Counted from the first letter of the stretch, positions 46,477 to 55,608 are shown. The stretch: DNA of 64,000 nt from BOKV01 sp041397525 (GCA_041397525.1 JAWKWL010000002.1:527162-591161), one strand, 5' to 3'. Numbers and translations are program-made. The notes: a model not told the origin generated them from the sequence alone.

Positions 46477-47211
46477 ATGTCCAGTGAAACATCGGTAATG
46501 CGGCGTTCCCCCGCCGGTCTGGTCCGTGGTGCCGCAGGCGCGGCGGTCATGATGACATTTGTGCTGGCAATCCTGTTTCCGCTTGCCTTGCCCAAATTGA
46601 CACGCGCCGCCGAACAGACCGCAACGGCACCTGCACCCGGTGTGATCGTGGTTCTCGGCGACAGTCTGGTAGCGGGCTACGGTCTGGCGGAAAGCGATGC
46701 CTTTCCGCAGAAGCTTGAAAAGGCACTGCTGGCGCAGGACATCCCCGTCCGCGTCTTGAATGCTGGAGTTTCTGGAGACACGAGTGCAGGCGGCCTTGCC
46801 CGGCTCGACTGGTCCGTACCTCCCGAAGCTACGGCAGTGATTGTGGAACTCGGTGCCAATGATGCACTTCGCGGCCTGTCACCCAAGGCAACGATGGACA
46901 ATCTCGACACGATCATCTCACGGTTGAAACAGCGCGGCATCAAGGTGCTGTTGGCCGGAATGCTGAGCCCGCCAAACATGGGCAGGGAATATGAAGACGC
47001 CTTCAATACGATTTACCCTGCCCTCGCCACGAAACATGAGGTGCCGCTCTACCCCTTCTTTCTTGATGGGGTGGCCGGCCAGCCGACTCTCAACCAGGCG
47101 GACGGCATGCATCCTACCGAAGCGGGCATTGATGAAATCGTTGCCCGTTTTCTGCCTTTCGCGATCAGGCTTGCGCAAGACATCACCGGCAACAATAGCG
47201 CCTTGCGGTGA
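46477..47211 (+). CDS. tesA: Periplasmic arylesterase/thioesterase TesA
   Basis: 244 residues, SGNH hydrolase. Blocks: I (V-V-L-G-D-S-L-V-A-G-Y-G-L, nucleophile Ser), G-V-S-G-D-T (II), E-L-G-A-N-D (III) and D-G-M-H-P (V, catalytic Asp-His). An N-terminal signal anchor ends near residue 45. GGAGG lies 9 nt before ATG 46477. Divergent from ybbA across 147 bp that must hold both promoters. Confidence 0.93.
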   Translation: MSSETSVMRRSPAGLVRGAAGAAVMMTFVLAILFPLALPKLTRAAEQTATAPAPGVIVVLGDSLVAGYGLAESDAFPQKLEKALLAQDIPVRVLNAGVSGDTSAGGLARLDWSVPPEATAVIVELGANDALRGLSPKATMDNLDTIISRLKQRGIKVLLAGMLSPPNMGREYEDAFNTIYPALATKHEVPLYPFFLDGVAGQPTLNQADGMHPTEAGIDEIVARFLPFAIRLAQDITGNNSALR

Positions 47212-47265
47212 GGCTCCGGGCATGATTCCCTGATTTCAGGATGGTTGATTCGAAAGGATCCACGC

Positions 47266-47871
47266 ATGCCGAGACTGTTCACTGCCATAGAAATACCTGG
47301 CCAGGTGGCATTTTCTCTCGCCATGATGCGCGGCGGATTGCCGGGTGCACGCTGGATCGATCAGGAAAACTATCACGTCACCCTGCGTTTCATTGGTGAT
47401 ACCGATCATCGCACAGCAGACGAGATCGTCAACGCACTGGCACGCACAAGTCGCAGGCAGTTTTCATTGCGATTGAATGGACTCAATGCATTCGGGGGAA
47501 ACAAGCCGCATTCAATTCATGCCTGTGTCGAACCAAGTTCGGCTTTGGTTGAATTGCAGAGTGAGCAGGAGCGCATAATGCAGCGGATCGGCCTCAAGGC
47601 CGAGAGCCGCAAATTCACACCGCATGTCACCCTTGCCCGCCTGCGCGGCACCAAGGGCAATGCCAAGGGTAGCGACGTGGCAAACTGGCTTGCGCTTCGC
47701 GGCAGTTTTTCAACCACTCCGTTTTCCGTGGACCGGTTTGTGCTGCTGTCATCCCGCGACTCGGTCGGTGGCGGGCCGTACGTCACCGAGGAAGTGTTTG
47801 ACCTTGGCTTGCGCAACAATGAAACACCCAGCGTGAGAGCTCGGCTCAATCCACCCGTTTTTGTGCCTTGA
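47266..47871 (+). CDS. thpR: RNA 2',3'-cyclic phosphodiesterase (2H family)
   Basis: 201 residues, LigT/ThpR type. The two catalytic H-x-T motifs are H-V-T-L-R-F and H-V-T-L-A-R. N-terminal R-L-F-T-A-I-E-I-P matches the family. It opens 2',3'-cyclic phosphate ends of RNA in vitro; the cellular substrate is uncertain. AGGA is 7 nt before ATG 47266. The 3' end overlaps the convergent phosphatase gene by 26 bp. Confidence 0.9.
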   Translation: MPRLFTAIEIPGQVAFSLAMMRGGLPGARWIDQENYHVTLRFIGDTDHRTADEIVNALARTSRRQFSLRLNGLNAFGGNKPHSIHACVEPSSALVELQSEQERIMQRIGLKAESRKFTPHVTLARLRGTKGNAKGSDVANWLALRGSFSTTPFSVDRFVLLSSRDSVGGGPYVTEEVFDLGLRNNETPSVRARLNPPVFVP

Positions 47872-48358
47872 GCAGGCGATCAATCAACCGTGGCATCGTG
47901 CTGTTGATCATGTCAAAGACCTTCTGATATGCCTCCATGCCTTTGCTCCAAGGGTCGGGTACATCGCATTCTTCCATCGAACCGGCATCCATGAACCGGA
48001 CGATTTCTGCCCGCTTGCCATGCGTATTGCCGGCTCGCGTACTCCGCGAAAGCGCACGGATATTGGCAACATTCGAGGCGTCCATTCCGCAGATGAGTTC
48101 GAACCGCCCCAGGTCACCAGTCTGCAACTGCCTTGCGCGCTGACCTGAAATGTCGATGCCATTCCTTGCCGCAATCAGCACTGAATTGGGATGTGGCGGC
48201 TCACCGGAATGCCAATCGCCGGTTCCTGCCGAATCGGCAAACAGCCGGTCCCCGAGACCGGCCCGAGCAACATGATGGCGGAACAAACCCTCTGCGAGCG
48301 GCGAGCGACAGATGTTTCCCAGGCATACAAACAGGACGGATTGCTTCATCTGTGACAT
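47846..48358 (-). CDS. Low-molecular-weight protein tyrosine phosphatase
   Basis: 170 residues. P-loop V-C-L-G-N-I-C-R-S-P (C-x5-R) and the general-acid Asp in D-V-P-D-P-W are intact, so an active phosphotyrosine phosphatase is expected. Start M-S-Q-M-K-Q-S at 48358; the upstream open codons are Cys-rich and unlike the family. Divergent from the pterin dehydratase gene across 43 bp. Confidence 0.93.
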   Translation of the reverse strand: MSQMKQSVLFVCLGNICRSPLAEGLFRHHVARAGLGDRLFADSAGTGDWHSGEPPHPNSVLIAARNGIDISGQRARQLQTGDLGRFELICGMDASNVANIRALSRSTRAGNTHGKRAEIVRFMDAGSMEECDVPDPWSKGMEAYQKVFDMINSTMPRLIDRLLKAQKRVD

Positions 48359-48401
48359 TGTCTCTCCGTATCGGGAACAAAACTGGCATTGAGGACATAT
48401 C

Positions 48402-48707
48402 ATGGTGCAGAAATTGCAGGAAGATCAACGCGATGAAGCCCTGTCGCAATTGCCGGGCTGGCAGCTTTCAGCATCAGCTGACGCGATTTCGAGGCGATAT
48501 GTATTCAGGAACTTCAATGAGGCTTTCGGTTTCATGAGCCGTGTCGCAATGCAGGCTGAAAAGATCGACCACCATCCCGAATGGTCCAATGTTTACCGCA
48601 CGGTCGATGTTTCCCTGACCACCCATTCGGTCAGGGGATTGAGCGAACTGGATGTCAGTATGGCGAAATTCATGGACAGGATCGCCGATACCAATTCGAC
48701 ACGATGA
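48402..48707 (+). CDS. phhB: 4a-hydroxytetrahydrobiopterin (pterin-4a-carbinolamine) dehydratase
   Basis: 101 residues. Family motif E-K-I-D-H-H-P-E-W with catalytic H57/H58 and a third histidine at T-T-H75. It dehydrates 4a-hydroxypterin formed by aromatic amino acid hydroxylases, or acts in molybdopterin-linked pterin chemistry. No phenylalanine hydroxylase gene is visible here. The DUF1232 gene follows 73 bp later. Confidence 0.95.
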   Translation: MVQKLQEDQRDEALSQLPGWQLSASADAISRRYVFRNFNEAFGFMSRVAMQAEKIDHHPEWSNVYRTVDVSLTTHSVRGLSELDVSMAKFMDRIADTNSTR

Positions 48708-48780
48708 CCGCCACCAAACCGGCTCCATATTGCAGCATTGGGCTCCGATACCCACCTTACCTGAAGGAAGGGAGACTGTA

Positions 48781-49230
48781 ATGAACCCTGAAAGACATCT
48801 GGACGAAGGAATGAAAAAGGTACTTGAAGGCGAGATCCTTCTGCCTGGCGAAGCGGAGGCCAATGCCCGGCGCGAGGAATCGGTGCGCAAGGGCTTTTGG
48901 AAAACGCTGGCAAAGGCTGCCGGCAAGTTGCCTTTCATGGATGATGTGGTCGCCAGCTACTATTGCGCGCTTGACCCGGCAACGCCGAACCGTACCCGGG
49001 CGATCCTGCTGGGAGCACTGGCTTATTTCGTGATGCCGCTCGACTGGATTCCGGATTTCATTTTGGGATTTGGTTTTAGCGACGACATAGCGGTCCTGAC
49101 CGCAGCCTTTGCTGCCATCAAGGGCAGTATCAGGGAATCGCATTACACCGCAGCAAGGGAAGCATTGGCAAAACTTCGATCGCACGATGATCCCGACGCC
49201 AAAAAGGACAGCGAGAAGCAGGCGGCGTGA
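48781..49230 (+). CDS. YkvA/DUF1232 membrane-associated protein
   Basis: 149 residues. The DUF1232 core A-Y-F-V-M-P-L-D-W-I-P-D-F-I-x-G-x-G-F-x-D-D is complete, in a region of two hydrophobic helices (about 80-115). The flanks are charged. Function unknown. GGGAG lies 6-7 nt before ATG 48781. Convergent with the sigma-factor gene, with a 14-bp gap. Confidence 0.88.
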   Translation: MNPERHLDEGMKKVLEGEILLPGEAEANARREESVRKGFWKTLAKAAGKLPFMDDVVASYYCALDPATPNRTRAILLGALAYFVMPLDWIPDFILGFGFSDDIAVLTAAFAAIKGSIRESHYTAAREALAKLRSHDDPDAKKDSEKQAA

Positions 49231-49244
49231 GTTGGTCGGGACCG

Positions 49245-49808
49245 TCAGTCGGTATCGATGGCAGGATCGGAATCGAGCACGGCGCGCAATCGCGTGAATG
49301 CGAGCCTGATCCTGGACTTGACAGTTCCAAGTGCAACACCGGTCTCCTGCGCAATCTGGCTGTGCGAATATCCAAGAAAAAATGCCATTCGGATCATTTC
49401 CACCTGTTCGGCAGGGAGCGTGGCAATGGCGGCACGAACCCGCTTTTCCCGCAGCTGCATGTCCATTCCTGCATCTGGCAACGGCTCTGCTTCAGGATGG
49501 AGGACGGGATCATCGGGATCAATGGCCGAGCCCTTGTCCCGCCTTGCAGCATCAATGCGGCGATTGCGTGCTATCTTGAACAGCCAGGTTGAGAGGCTCG
49601 ACTTGCTTGCATCAAATAATTCCGCCTTGTGCCACAGCGTGATCATCACCTCCTGGGTAATTTCCTCGGCAAGACTGGGGGCAAGCCCAAGCTTTCGCAA
49701 ATAGGCATTAATCCGCGGGGCAAAATGGTCAAAAAGTCGGGCAAAAGCCGCCTGGCTGCGGTCCCTTGCAACCTCGAGCGCCAGCCCGGCCATTGCTTCA
49801 CTGTTCAA
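49245..49808 (-). CDS. ECF-type RNA polymerase sigma factor
   Basis: 187 residues. Region 2 (F-A-R-L-F-D-H-F-A-P-R-I-N-A-Y-L and E-E-I-T-Q-E-V-M-I-T-L-W-H-K-A) and region 4 (L-P-A-E-Q-V-E-M-I-R-M-A-F-F-L-G-Y-S-H-S-Q-I-A-Q-E-T-G-V-split by G-T-V-K-S-R-I-R) are complete. It resembles the RpoE/SigE group normally paired with ChrR-type zinc anti-sigmas. No anti-sigma gene is on either side. ATG 49808 or 49793. Confidence 0.93.
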   Translation of the reverse strand: MNSEAMAGLALEVARDRSQAAFARLFDHFAPRINAYLRKLGLAPSLAEEITQEVMITLWHKAELFDASKSSLSTWLFKIARNRRIDAARRDKGSAIDPDDPVLHPEAEPLPDAGMDMQLREKRVRAAIATLPAEQVEMIRMAFFLGYSHSQIAQETGVALGTVKSRIRLAFTRLRAVLDSDPAIDTD

Positions 49809-50306
49809 ACCAGAGCCCTACCTCGACCCGCACACATGTTTCCGGCATTTCCAGCAACTCCCGCAACGGCCTGATTGGCCCGGCTCCCATTCGGGATAAT
49901 TCGCACCAGCCTTTCGTCGACCTGATCAGCGCAATCAATCCACAAGACTGCACATGAAATCCATGCCCGACAACCGTGTTTGTCCAGCGCAATTTTTGCC
50001 GGACACACGTGAAAGCATGCCTCATTGCCTGCTTGCAGCCAAACTCTTGCCTTGTTTTTGGAAAACAACGCAATTGTCTGCTTTTGGACAGGATTGACGC
50101 CAGAATTGCGGAAACAGCGAGTGTTATGCGGAACATCGTCTGAATCTGTAAAAATCTTCACGTTTTGGTAAGGGTCCATAAAGCATTTTTACAGGGATCA
50201 ACCGGCCATGCCGGAAAGTGTCCGTAAGTGGAAGACGTTATTTCCGCATCCTGGCTCGAACTCCCGGTTCGCCACGCTGGAAAATGGAAATCGGCAGGAA
50301 AAGAAG
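49809..50306. other. Intergenic region between the sigma factor and IalB genes
   Basis: About 500 bp, divergent promoters expected. Frames here lack domain signals or good starts. A GGAAC near 50132 and a CGTT near 50160 are too far apart (28 bp) for an ECF promoter. I see no RNA gene. Confidence 0.35.
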
Positions 50307-50831
50307 ATGAAACTCGCGAAACAGATTGCAAGGCCAACGACAAATCTGGCGGCACTCGCCGTGATCCTGGCCATCGCTACCCCGGCAGCCGCACAGGCGC
50401 CAACCCGCATCAAGCAGAACAGCGCATGGGGCTCGTACAGCCATCAGGGCAATAGTGGCAAGACATGCTACATTCTCTCCATTCCCTCCCAGAAGCTTCC
50501 CGCTGACAGGGACCATGGTGATGTCTTTTTCATGCTGGCCCAGCATCCCGGCCAGAATGTAACGCTGGAACCGCAATTCACCGTCGGTTACGCATTTCAG
50601 GACAATTCCAAGGTTGTGCTCGACATAGACGGCCGCAAGTTCTCGATGTTCACCCAGGGCAACAATGCCTGGATGGAAAACCCGGCTGAAGAGCCGCTGG
50701 TCGTCGAGGCAATGCGCAAGGGCAAGGCGATGTCGCTGACCGCTGCATCACGGCGTGGCACGCAGACCCAATACACCTATTCGCTTTCAGGTGTTTCTGC
50801 CTCTCTGTCCGACATCCAGACCTGTCGCTGA
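50307..50831 (+). CDS. Invasion-associated locus B (IalB) family secreted protein
   Basis: 174 residues. A signal peptide ends near residue 29 (P-A-A-A). Mature part W-G-S-Y ... G-K-T-C54-Y-I and a C-terminal C173 suit the IalB fold with one disulfide. Bartonella IalB aids erythrocyte entry; free-living rhizobia carry several paralogues of unknown role. AGGA is 7 nt before ATG 50307. The next gene, rlmN, starts 241 bp on; that gap shows nothing recognisable. Confidence 0.87.
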   Translation: MKLAKQIARPTTNLAALAVILAIATPAAAQAPTRIKQNSAWGSYSHQGNSGKTCYILSIPSQKLPADRDHGDVFFMLAQHPGQNVTLEPQFTVGYAFQDNSKVVLDIDGRKFSMFTQGNNAWMENPAEEPLVVEAMRKGKAMSLTAASRRGTQTQYTYSLSGVSASLSDIQTCR

Positions 50832-51072
50832 GTCACTGACCGCTACCTGCGTCTGACATGGCCTCTTCGCACTGGGATGATTTGCCCTGCTGCTTGTGAT
50901 AGAGCAATCCAGTTGTGACGGTAACGAATGGAACATACCGGGTCAGTGGTGGAACTGAAGCCGGGGATTTCCTGTTTCCGGCAGCAACGACTGGAAGTTT
51001 CAACACAATGCACACGCGGGAACCGGTTCATGCTGTCAAACATGGACATTTTCCTGCCTAGGACACGCACAA

Positions 51073-52317
51073 ATGACGGCAAACACCTCCAGGTCGATCA
51101 ATCTTGTCGACACCGAAACGCGTGACAAGCTGGCGCAATCGCTGCCGGGACGCGACGAACGCGGATCGCTGATTGGGCTTTTGCGCCCGGAACTGACGCA
51201 GGCGCTGGCTGAAGCAGGCGTTCCCGAACGCCAGGCCCGCATGCGCGCTTCGCAGCTTTGGCATTGGCTATATGTTCGCGGTGTTTCAGACTTTGACGTC
51301 ATGTCCAACATATCGAAAGACTTGCGGGAAACCCTTTCACAGAAATTCACGATTGCCCGCCCGCAAATCATTGCCGAGCAGATTTCCGAAGACGGCACCC
51401 GCAAATGGCTGATGCGCTTCCCTTCGCGCGGTGCCGGCAAACCCGTTGAGGTAGAGACCGTCTACATTCCCGAAGAAGGTCGGGGCACGCTTTGTGTTTC
51501 CAGTCAGGTCGGCTGTACATTGACCTGTTCCTTCTGCCACACCGGAACGCAGAAATTGGTACGCAATCTCACCTCCGAGGAAATCATTGCCCAATTGCTG
51601 GTCGCACGCGACCGGCTTGGTGATTTTCCGGACGCCAACACGCCGCAGGGCGCGATCGTTCCCTCCGAAGGCCGCAAGGTTTCCAATGTCGTGATGATGG
51701 GCATGGGCGAGCCACTTTACAATTTCGATGCGGTCAGGAATGCCCTGCTGATCATTGCCGATGGTGACGGACTTGCCCTTTCCAAGCGGCGCATCACCTT
51801 GTCAACGTCAGGCGTTGTCCCCTTCATTCAGCGCACGGGTGAGGAAATCGGCTGTGGCCTCGCCATTTCCCTGCATGCTGTCAATGACGAATTGCGCAAC
51901 GAACTGGTGCCGATCAACAAGAAATACCCGCTCAGGGAACTGATCGAGGCTTGCAGGAATTACCCTGGAGTATCCAATGCCCGGCGCATCACGTTCGAAT
52001 ATGTGATGCTGAAAGGTGTGAATGATTCGCTTGCCGATGCCCGCGAACTCGTCCGCCTGCTCAAGGGTGTTCCAGCCAAGATAAACCTGATTCCGTTCAA
52101 TCCTTGGCCCGGCTCCGGCTACGAATGTTCGGACTGGGAATCGATCGAGAAATTTGCCGACTTCATCAATGACAACGGCTACGCCTCTCCGATCCGCACA
52201 CCACGCGGCCGCGATATCCTGGCTGCCTGCGGCCAGTTGAAGAGCGAATCGGAACGTCTGAAGAAAACCGATCGGCTGGCGCTGGAAGCCATGATGATCG
52301 CGGGCCACGGCGAATAA
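51073..52317 (+). CDS. rlmN: 23S rRNA (A2503-C2)/tRNA (A37-C2) methyltransferase RlmN
   Basis: 414 residues, radical SAM. The Cys motif C-T-L-T-C-S-F-C is complete; G-M-G-E-P-L-Y-N and the late G-R-D-I-L-A-A-C-G-Q-L with the second catalytic Cys are present. It methylates A2503 of 23S rRNA and A37 of some tRNAs. AGGA lies 9 nt before the ATG. The small membrane protein gene starts 3 bp after its stop. Confidence 0.96.
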   Translation: MTANTSRSINLVDTETRDKLAQSLPGRDERGSLIGLLRPELTQALAEAGVPERQARMRASQLWHWLYVRGVSDFDVMSNISKDLRETLSQKFTIARPQIIAEQISEDGTRKWLMRFPSRGAGKPVEVETVYIPEEGRGTLCVSSQVGCTLTCSFCHTGTQKLVRNLTSEEIIAQLLVARDRLGDFPDANTPQGAIVPSEGRKVSNVVMMGMGEPLYNFDAVRNALLIIADGDGLALSKRRITLSTSGVVPFIQRTGEEIGCGLAISLHAVNDELRNELVPINKKYPLRELIEACRNYPGVSNARRITFEYVMLKGVNDSLADARELVRLLKGVPAKINLIPFNPWPGSGYECSDWESIEKFADFINDNGYASPIRTPRGRDILAACGQLKSESERLKKTDRLALEAMMIAGHGE

Positions 52318-52320
52318 GAA

Positions 52321-52797
52321 ATGCGTTCGATCGGTGATCTCATCGTCCGGCTTTTTGCAGTGGCATTTGCTTTCGTACTCGCGACACTGGCTGCATCCAT
52401 GTTCCTGTCTTTGGGTGTGGTGCATGACGTGCTTGCTCCCGCACTTCATGAGATTACCGGTGAGCGGGCGGACTCGGCCTGGCTTTCCGGCCTGTTTGGT
52501 CTGGTCTCATGGCCGTGGGTTGCGGCATCAGCCGTGTTACCGGCGGCAATTGCCATCGCCATTGCCGAACTGATGCGCTGGCGCGGCATGACCATCAACC
52601 TCGCAATGGGCGGGATTGTTGGCTTGTTTGCCGGATGGACTTGGTTCGGAAATCAGGATCCGCGCCTGCTCGACGAAGGCACGCTCCTCGTTCTGGCGTC
52701 GGCCGGATTTGTCGGTGGTTTTGTCTACTGGCTGCTGGCAGGTTGCAAGGCCGGGAAATGGCTCGCGCCCGCGAAACCCCCGTTGAACCGCATTTGA
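52321..52797 (+). CDS. Hypothetical four-helix membrane protein
   Basis: 158 residues with four hydrophobic helices (about 10-35, 55-85, 93-108, 122-142) separated by short loops. No family motif is recognised. It starts 3 bp after rlmN and is very probably co-transcribed with it. Convergent with the carbonic anhydrase gene (23 bp). Confidence 0.75.
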   Translation: MRSIGDLIVRLFAVAFAFVLATLAASMFLSLGVVHDVLAPALHEITGERADSAWLSGLFGLVSWPWVAASAVLPAAIAIAIAELMRWRGMTINLAMGGIVGLFAGWTWFGNQDPRLLDEGTLLVLASAGFVGGFVYWLLAGCKAGKWLAPAKPPLNRI

Positions 52798-52820
52798 GTA
52801 TCTTGCCTGTCCGCCGCAGC

Positions 52821-53492
52821 CTAAACGGTCGCCGGGGCAAAATCACCGGTGACCGGATCCATTAGCCACAATTCGCCTGAGGAAATGTCGAACCAGCTGC
52901 CATGCACCTGCAATTGCTGGCGTTCGACCAGGATATTGACACAGGGAAATGTTTTCAGGTTTGCAATGGAATTGCGGATCGCGGCCTCTTCCAGGGCGCG
53001 TTGGCGCGCAATCACCGAATCGGCATCCTCGCAACGGATGTCACGAGTAGCCGGTTCCAGCAATGTAATCCATTTGCCAATGAAATCGCCCGGCGACAAT
53101 GGCTCGGAGGAATTGCCCTCCAACTGTTCACGAAAGGCATTCACGCCACCGCATTTGCCATGACCGATGACGACAATATGCTTGACCTTCAATACCTGCA
53201 CCGCGAATTCGAGCGCTGCAGATGTCCCGTGATATTCGTCATCCGGCGCATAAGGGGGCACCATGTTTGCAACATTGCGCACAACGAATACCTCACCCGG
53301 GGCTGCATCGAAAATCAGCTCCGGCGCCGCGCGCGAATCGCAGCAGGCTATGATCATCACCTCGGGCTTCTGGCCGCTGGCGGCAAGCCGTTCGTAGCGG
53401 TCGCGCTCGTGGCGAAGGCGGCCATAGTAAAATGCCTTGTAGCCATCGCCCAGTTTTTCGGGAAAGCCCGGTTCAACCTTATCTCTCGCCAT
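52821..53492 (-). CDS. Beta-class carbonic anhydrase
   Basis: 223 residues. Zinc ligands C51 (A-C-C-D-S-R), H111 and C114 (H-G-K-C-G-G) and the C-D-S-R dyad are complete. It interconverts CO2 and bicarbonate for carboxylases. AAGG is 8 nt before the ATG. Downstream of the DUF429 gene in the same orientation, 83 bp away. Confidence 0.95.
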   Translation of the reverse strand: MARDKVEPGFPEKLGDGYKAFYYGRLRHERDRYERLAASGQKPEVMIIACCDSRAAPELIFDAAPGEVFVVRNVANMVPPYAPDDEYHGTSAALEFAVQVLKVKHIVVIGHGKCGGVNAFREQLEGNSSEPLSPGDFIGKWITLLEPATRDIRCEDADSVIARQRALEEAAIRNSIANLKTFPCVNILVERQQLQVHGSWFDISSGELWLMDPVTGDFAPATV

Positions 53493-53575
53493 GATGCATG
53501 CCTTTCTTTCTGAGCCCTTATAAAGCGCTGCTGCTGACAGGCAAATTCTTCCGCGCCAAAATCACACAACAGGGT

Positions 53576-54304
53576 TCATGCCCAGATGGCAACCGTTATT
53601 CCCTCCGCTGTCCTGCCTGCCGGGTCGGGAAACGGCATAGCTACCCCGCGCGCCAGACGCTCTGCTATTGCCAGGCAGGCACAGGCATCCAGAAGATCAT
53701 CCTGCGCGGCACCCCTTGGTGGCTTCGCGCCGGTCACACTGGCAGGAATGCCATGCACCTCCAGCAACTGCATTCTTTCCACCATGCCGGCCTTGTTCAC
53801 CCTGCCCTTGACCTTTTTCGGCAGGCTCATCGGCCTTTCACCATTGAGCCGCCAGAACGCCACTTCCGGATGCACTTCATGCAACCTTGAGCAAAGTTGG
53901 GGCGTGACGAGATCATCGATCTCGCGGATTTTCGGAAACAGGTTGAAGGCCTGCTTGGAAACCTTGCGCGGAGGATCGGAGGTTTCAAGCGCGATTGCGC
54001 AGGCCTCGCGATAATCGCCTGCCCTTACAGCCCTGCGTGACGGAATGGCAAAAACGCTCGATTGCCTTGGCCCCAGCAAGCTGCGGACTGCGCGCTCGGG
54101 ACCTCGCCCCCCAGCCTTGCTTGTTTCTGGCAATCCAATGGGCATGTCGACTGCTATGATTGCGTCTGCTGGAACGCTGCCAAGTATCTCAGCAAAACTG
54201 GAGAACACCTTTGTCTCAATCGTCGCTCCCGGCAGGACAATTGCCGCAATCCAGCCTGCCTTGCATCCGTCAACACCGGCAAGCGCAACACCCGAACGGA
54301 TCAT
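53576..54304 (-). CDS. DUF429 RNase H-like protein
   Basis: 242 residues. The DUF429 start A-G-V-D-G-C-K-A-G-W, I-A-V-D-M-P-I-G-L and the late D-D-L-L-D-A-C-A-C-L-A acidic motif match the predicted nuclease fold (RNase H-like). Substrate unknown. Its ATG overlaps the pyridoxal kinase stop by 4 bp, so both are translated together. Confidence 0.85.
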   Translation of the reverse strand: MIRSGVALAGVDGCKAGWIAAIVLPGATIETKVFSSFAEILGSVPADAIIAVDMPIGLPETSKAGGRGPERAVRSLLGPRQSSVFAIPSRRAVRAGDYREACAIALETSDPPRKVSKQAFNLFPKIREIDDLVTPQLCSRLHEVHPEVAFWRLNGERPMSLPKKVKGRVNKAGMVERMQLLEVHGIPASVTGAKPPRGAAQDDLLDACACLAIAERLARGVAMPFPDPAGRTAEGITVAIWA

Positions 54305-55206
54305 CCCGCCCCGGCCCCGTTTTCCGGCAGCAACGGTATCGTGACCCTGCGCAATGTAACCATGGCTGACGGGCGCATCAGGCTCGCCCATTCCCCTGCC
54401 AGGATCACCTCGCCTGCCCCCGCCCGCGCCGAGCGCGCCATGATTTCGAACACGGAAGAGGTCGTTGCCGAAAGCGCCTTTTCACCCTTAGTCCCGCAAA
54501 GCACATGCGCAAGAAACAGCCCCGAGAACAAATCACCCGCGCCATTTGAGGGGCCGTCGACCAGTCGATGTTCGGCCAGCACGGCCTGTCCCTTTTCCAC
54601 CAGAAGGTTGCCTGTGTTGCCGCGCATGAATGCCGGCGCAGATGTTACCACCACGCGTCCCGGCCCGAGTTGTCTCGCTTGTAGTGCTGCCTGCGGCGCT
54701 GTTTCCGCTGCCGGTTGTGCGCCGAGCCATGCCAGTTCATGCAGGTTAGGCGTCGCAATATCTGCCAGTGGCAGCAGATGATCGCGAATGGCTTCCGCAG
54801 TTTGCTGTTTGACGTAAAGCCCATTGTGGTCGCCGATTACCGGATCGCAGAGATAGACCAGTCCAGGATGCCGCTGCTTCAGTTGGGTTACAAATTTCGC
54901 CACGCGAATTGCCTGGTCCTCATTGGCCATGTACCCCGAAACCAGTCCCGCAAGTTCGCCGGTCCAGGATGAATTGGCGAGATCTGAAAGCAAGCTCGAA
55001 AATTGTTCCGGGTCAGGAACGATACGGGTGGCTGGGCCATGTCCAGGGTGATACGGGAGCGTGATTGTCGGCACCGACCACACACTGAAGCCCGTGGCCT
55101 CAAGGGCCGGCACCATGGACCGGTTACCCACGCCGCCGCGCACCACATGGCTCGAAATGGCGGCAATCGCGCCGTGCTTTCGTGTTTCTTCCTGCAAGCC
55201 CGTCAC
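54301..55206 (-). CDS. pdxY: Pyridoxal kinase
   Basis: 301 residues, ribokinase superfamily. N-terminal S-S-H-V-V-R-G-G-V-G-N, mid L-C-D-P-V-I-G-D and the anion-hole motif N-G-A-G-D are intact, typical of PdxY. It phosphorylates pyridoxal to PLP. A GTG start at 55206 lies within the 3' end of the upstream small membrane gene (4-bp overlap). Confidence 0.92.
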   Translation of the reverse strand: MTGLQEETRKHGAIAAISSHVVRGGVGNRSMVPALEATGFSVWSVPTITLPYHPGHGPATRIVPDPEQFSSLLSDLANSSWTGELAGLVSGYMANEDQAIRVAKFVTQLKQRHPGLVYLCDPVIGDHNGLYVKQQTAEAIRDHLLPLADIATPNLHELAWLGAQPAAETAPQAALQARQLGPGRVVVTSAPAFMRGNTGNLLVEKGQAVLAEHRLVDGPSNGAGDLFSGLFLAHVLCGTKGEKALSATTSSVFEIMARSARAGAGEVILAGEWASLMRPSAMVTLRRVTIPLLPENGAGAG

Positions 55207-55457
55207 GCCATCACATAGTTTTTGAACAGATAGATCACCAGAATGACAACGGCAATGAGACCAAGGCTCCTGCCGATACGTCTGCCCCAGATTTCAGCGG
55301 CATCGTCTTCCGGCGCATCTCCGCCTGCCATGTGATCCTTGATCCTGCTAGCCGTGCGCGCCAGCGATGAGGCACCAATGGTTTCTGAATCGCGCTCCAC
55401 ACGCTTCAGAATGCGCTGCGCCTCCCGCACCTGTTCTTCGTGGTCAGGCTTAGCCAA
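55203..55457 (-). CDS. Small C-terminally anchored membrane protein
   Basis: 84 residues: charged helical N-terminus (K-P-D-H-E-E-Q-V-R-E-A-Q-R-I-L-K), then one C-terminal transmembrane helix (about 63-78). TTG at 55457 has GGGGAG 7 nt upstream and gives M-A-K-P-D-H; an ATG at 55487 without a good site is the alternative (94 residues). Function unknown. First gene of a three-gene overlapping unit with pdxY and the DUF429 gene. Confidence 0.65.
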   Translation of the reverse strand: MAKPDHEEQVREAQRILKRVERDSETIGASSLARTASRIKDHMAGGDAPEDDAAEIWGRRIGRSLGLIAVVILVIYLFKNYVMA

Positions 55458-55608
55458 GACAAGTCTCCCCGTTCCCGATTCCTGCATCGATTCAGCGTCG
55501 CTATTGTGTGGCGCAACGCCCAAAAGACTGACATAGTCCGAACGGGAAATACAAGCCGGTTGCGTGCAACGAAGATCGGCACCGGGGAAAATATGGCGGG
55601 AGAGAACC

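Noticed and set aside
49805..50179. Minus-strand open frame upstream of the sigma factor
   Set aside because: No plausible ribosome site or domain, Cys/Trp-rich composition unlike neighbouring proteins, and overlap with the promoter region.
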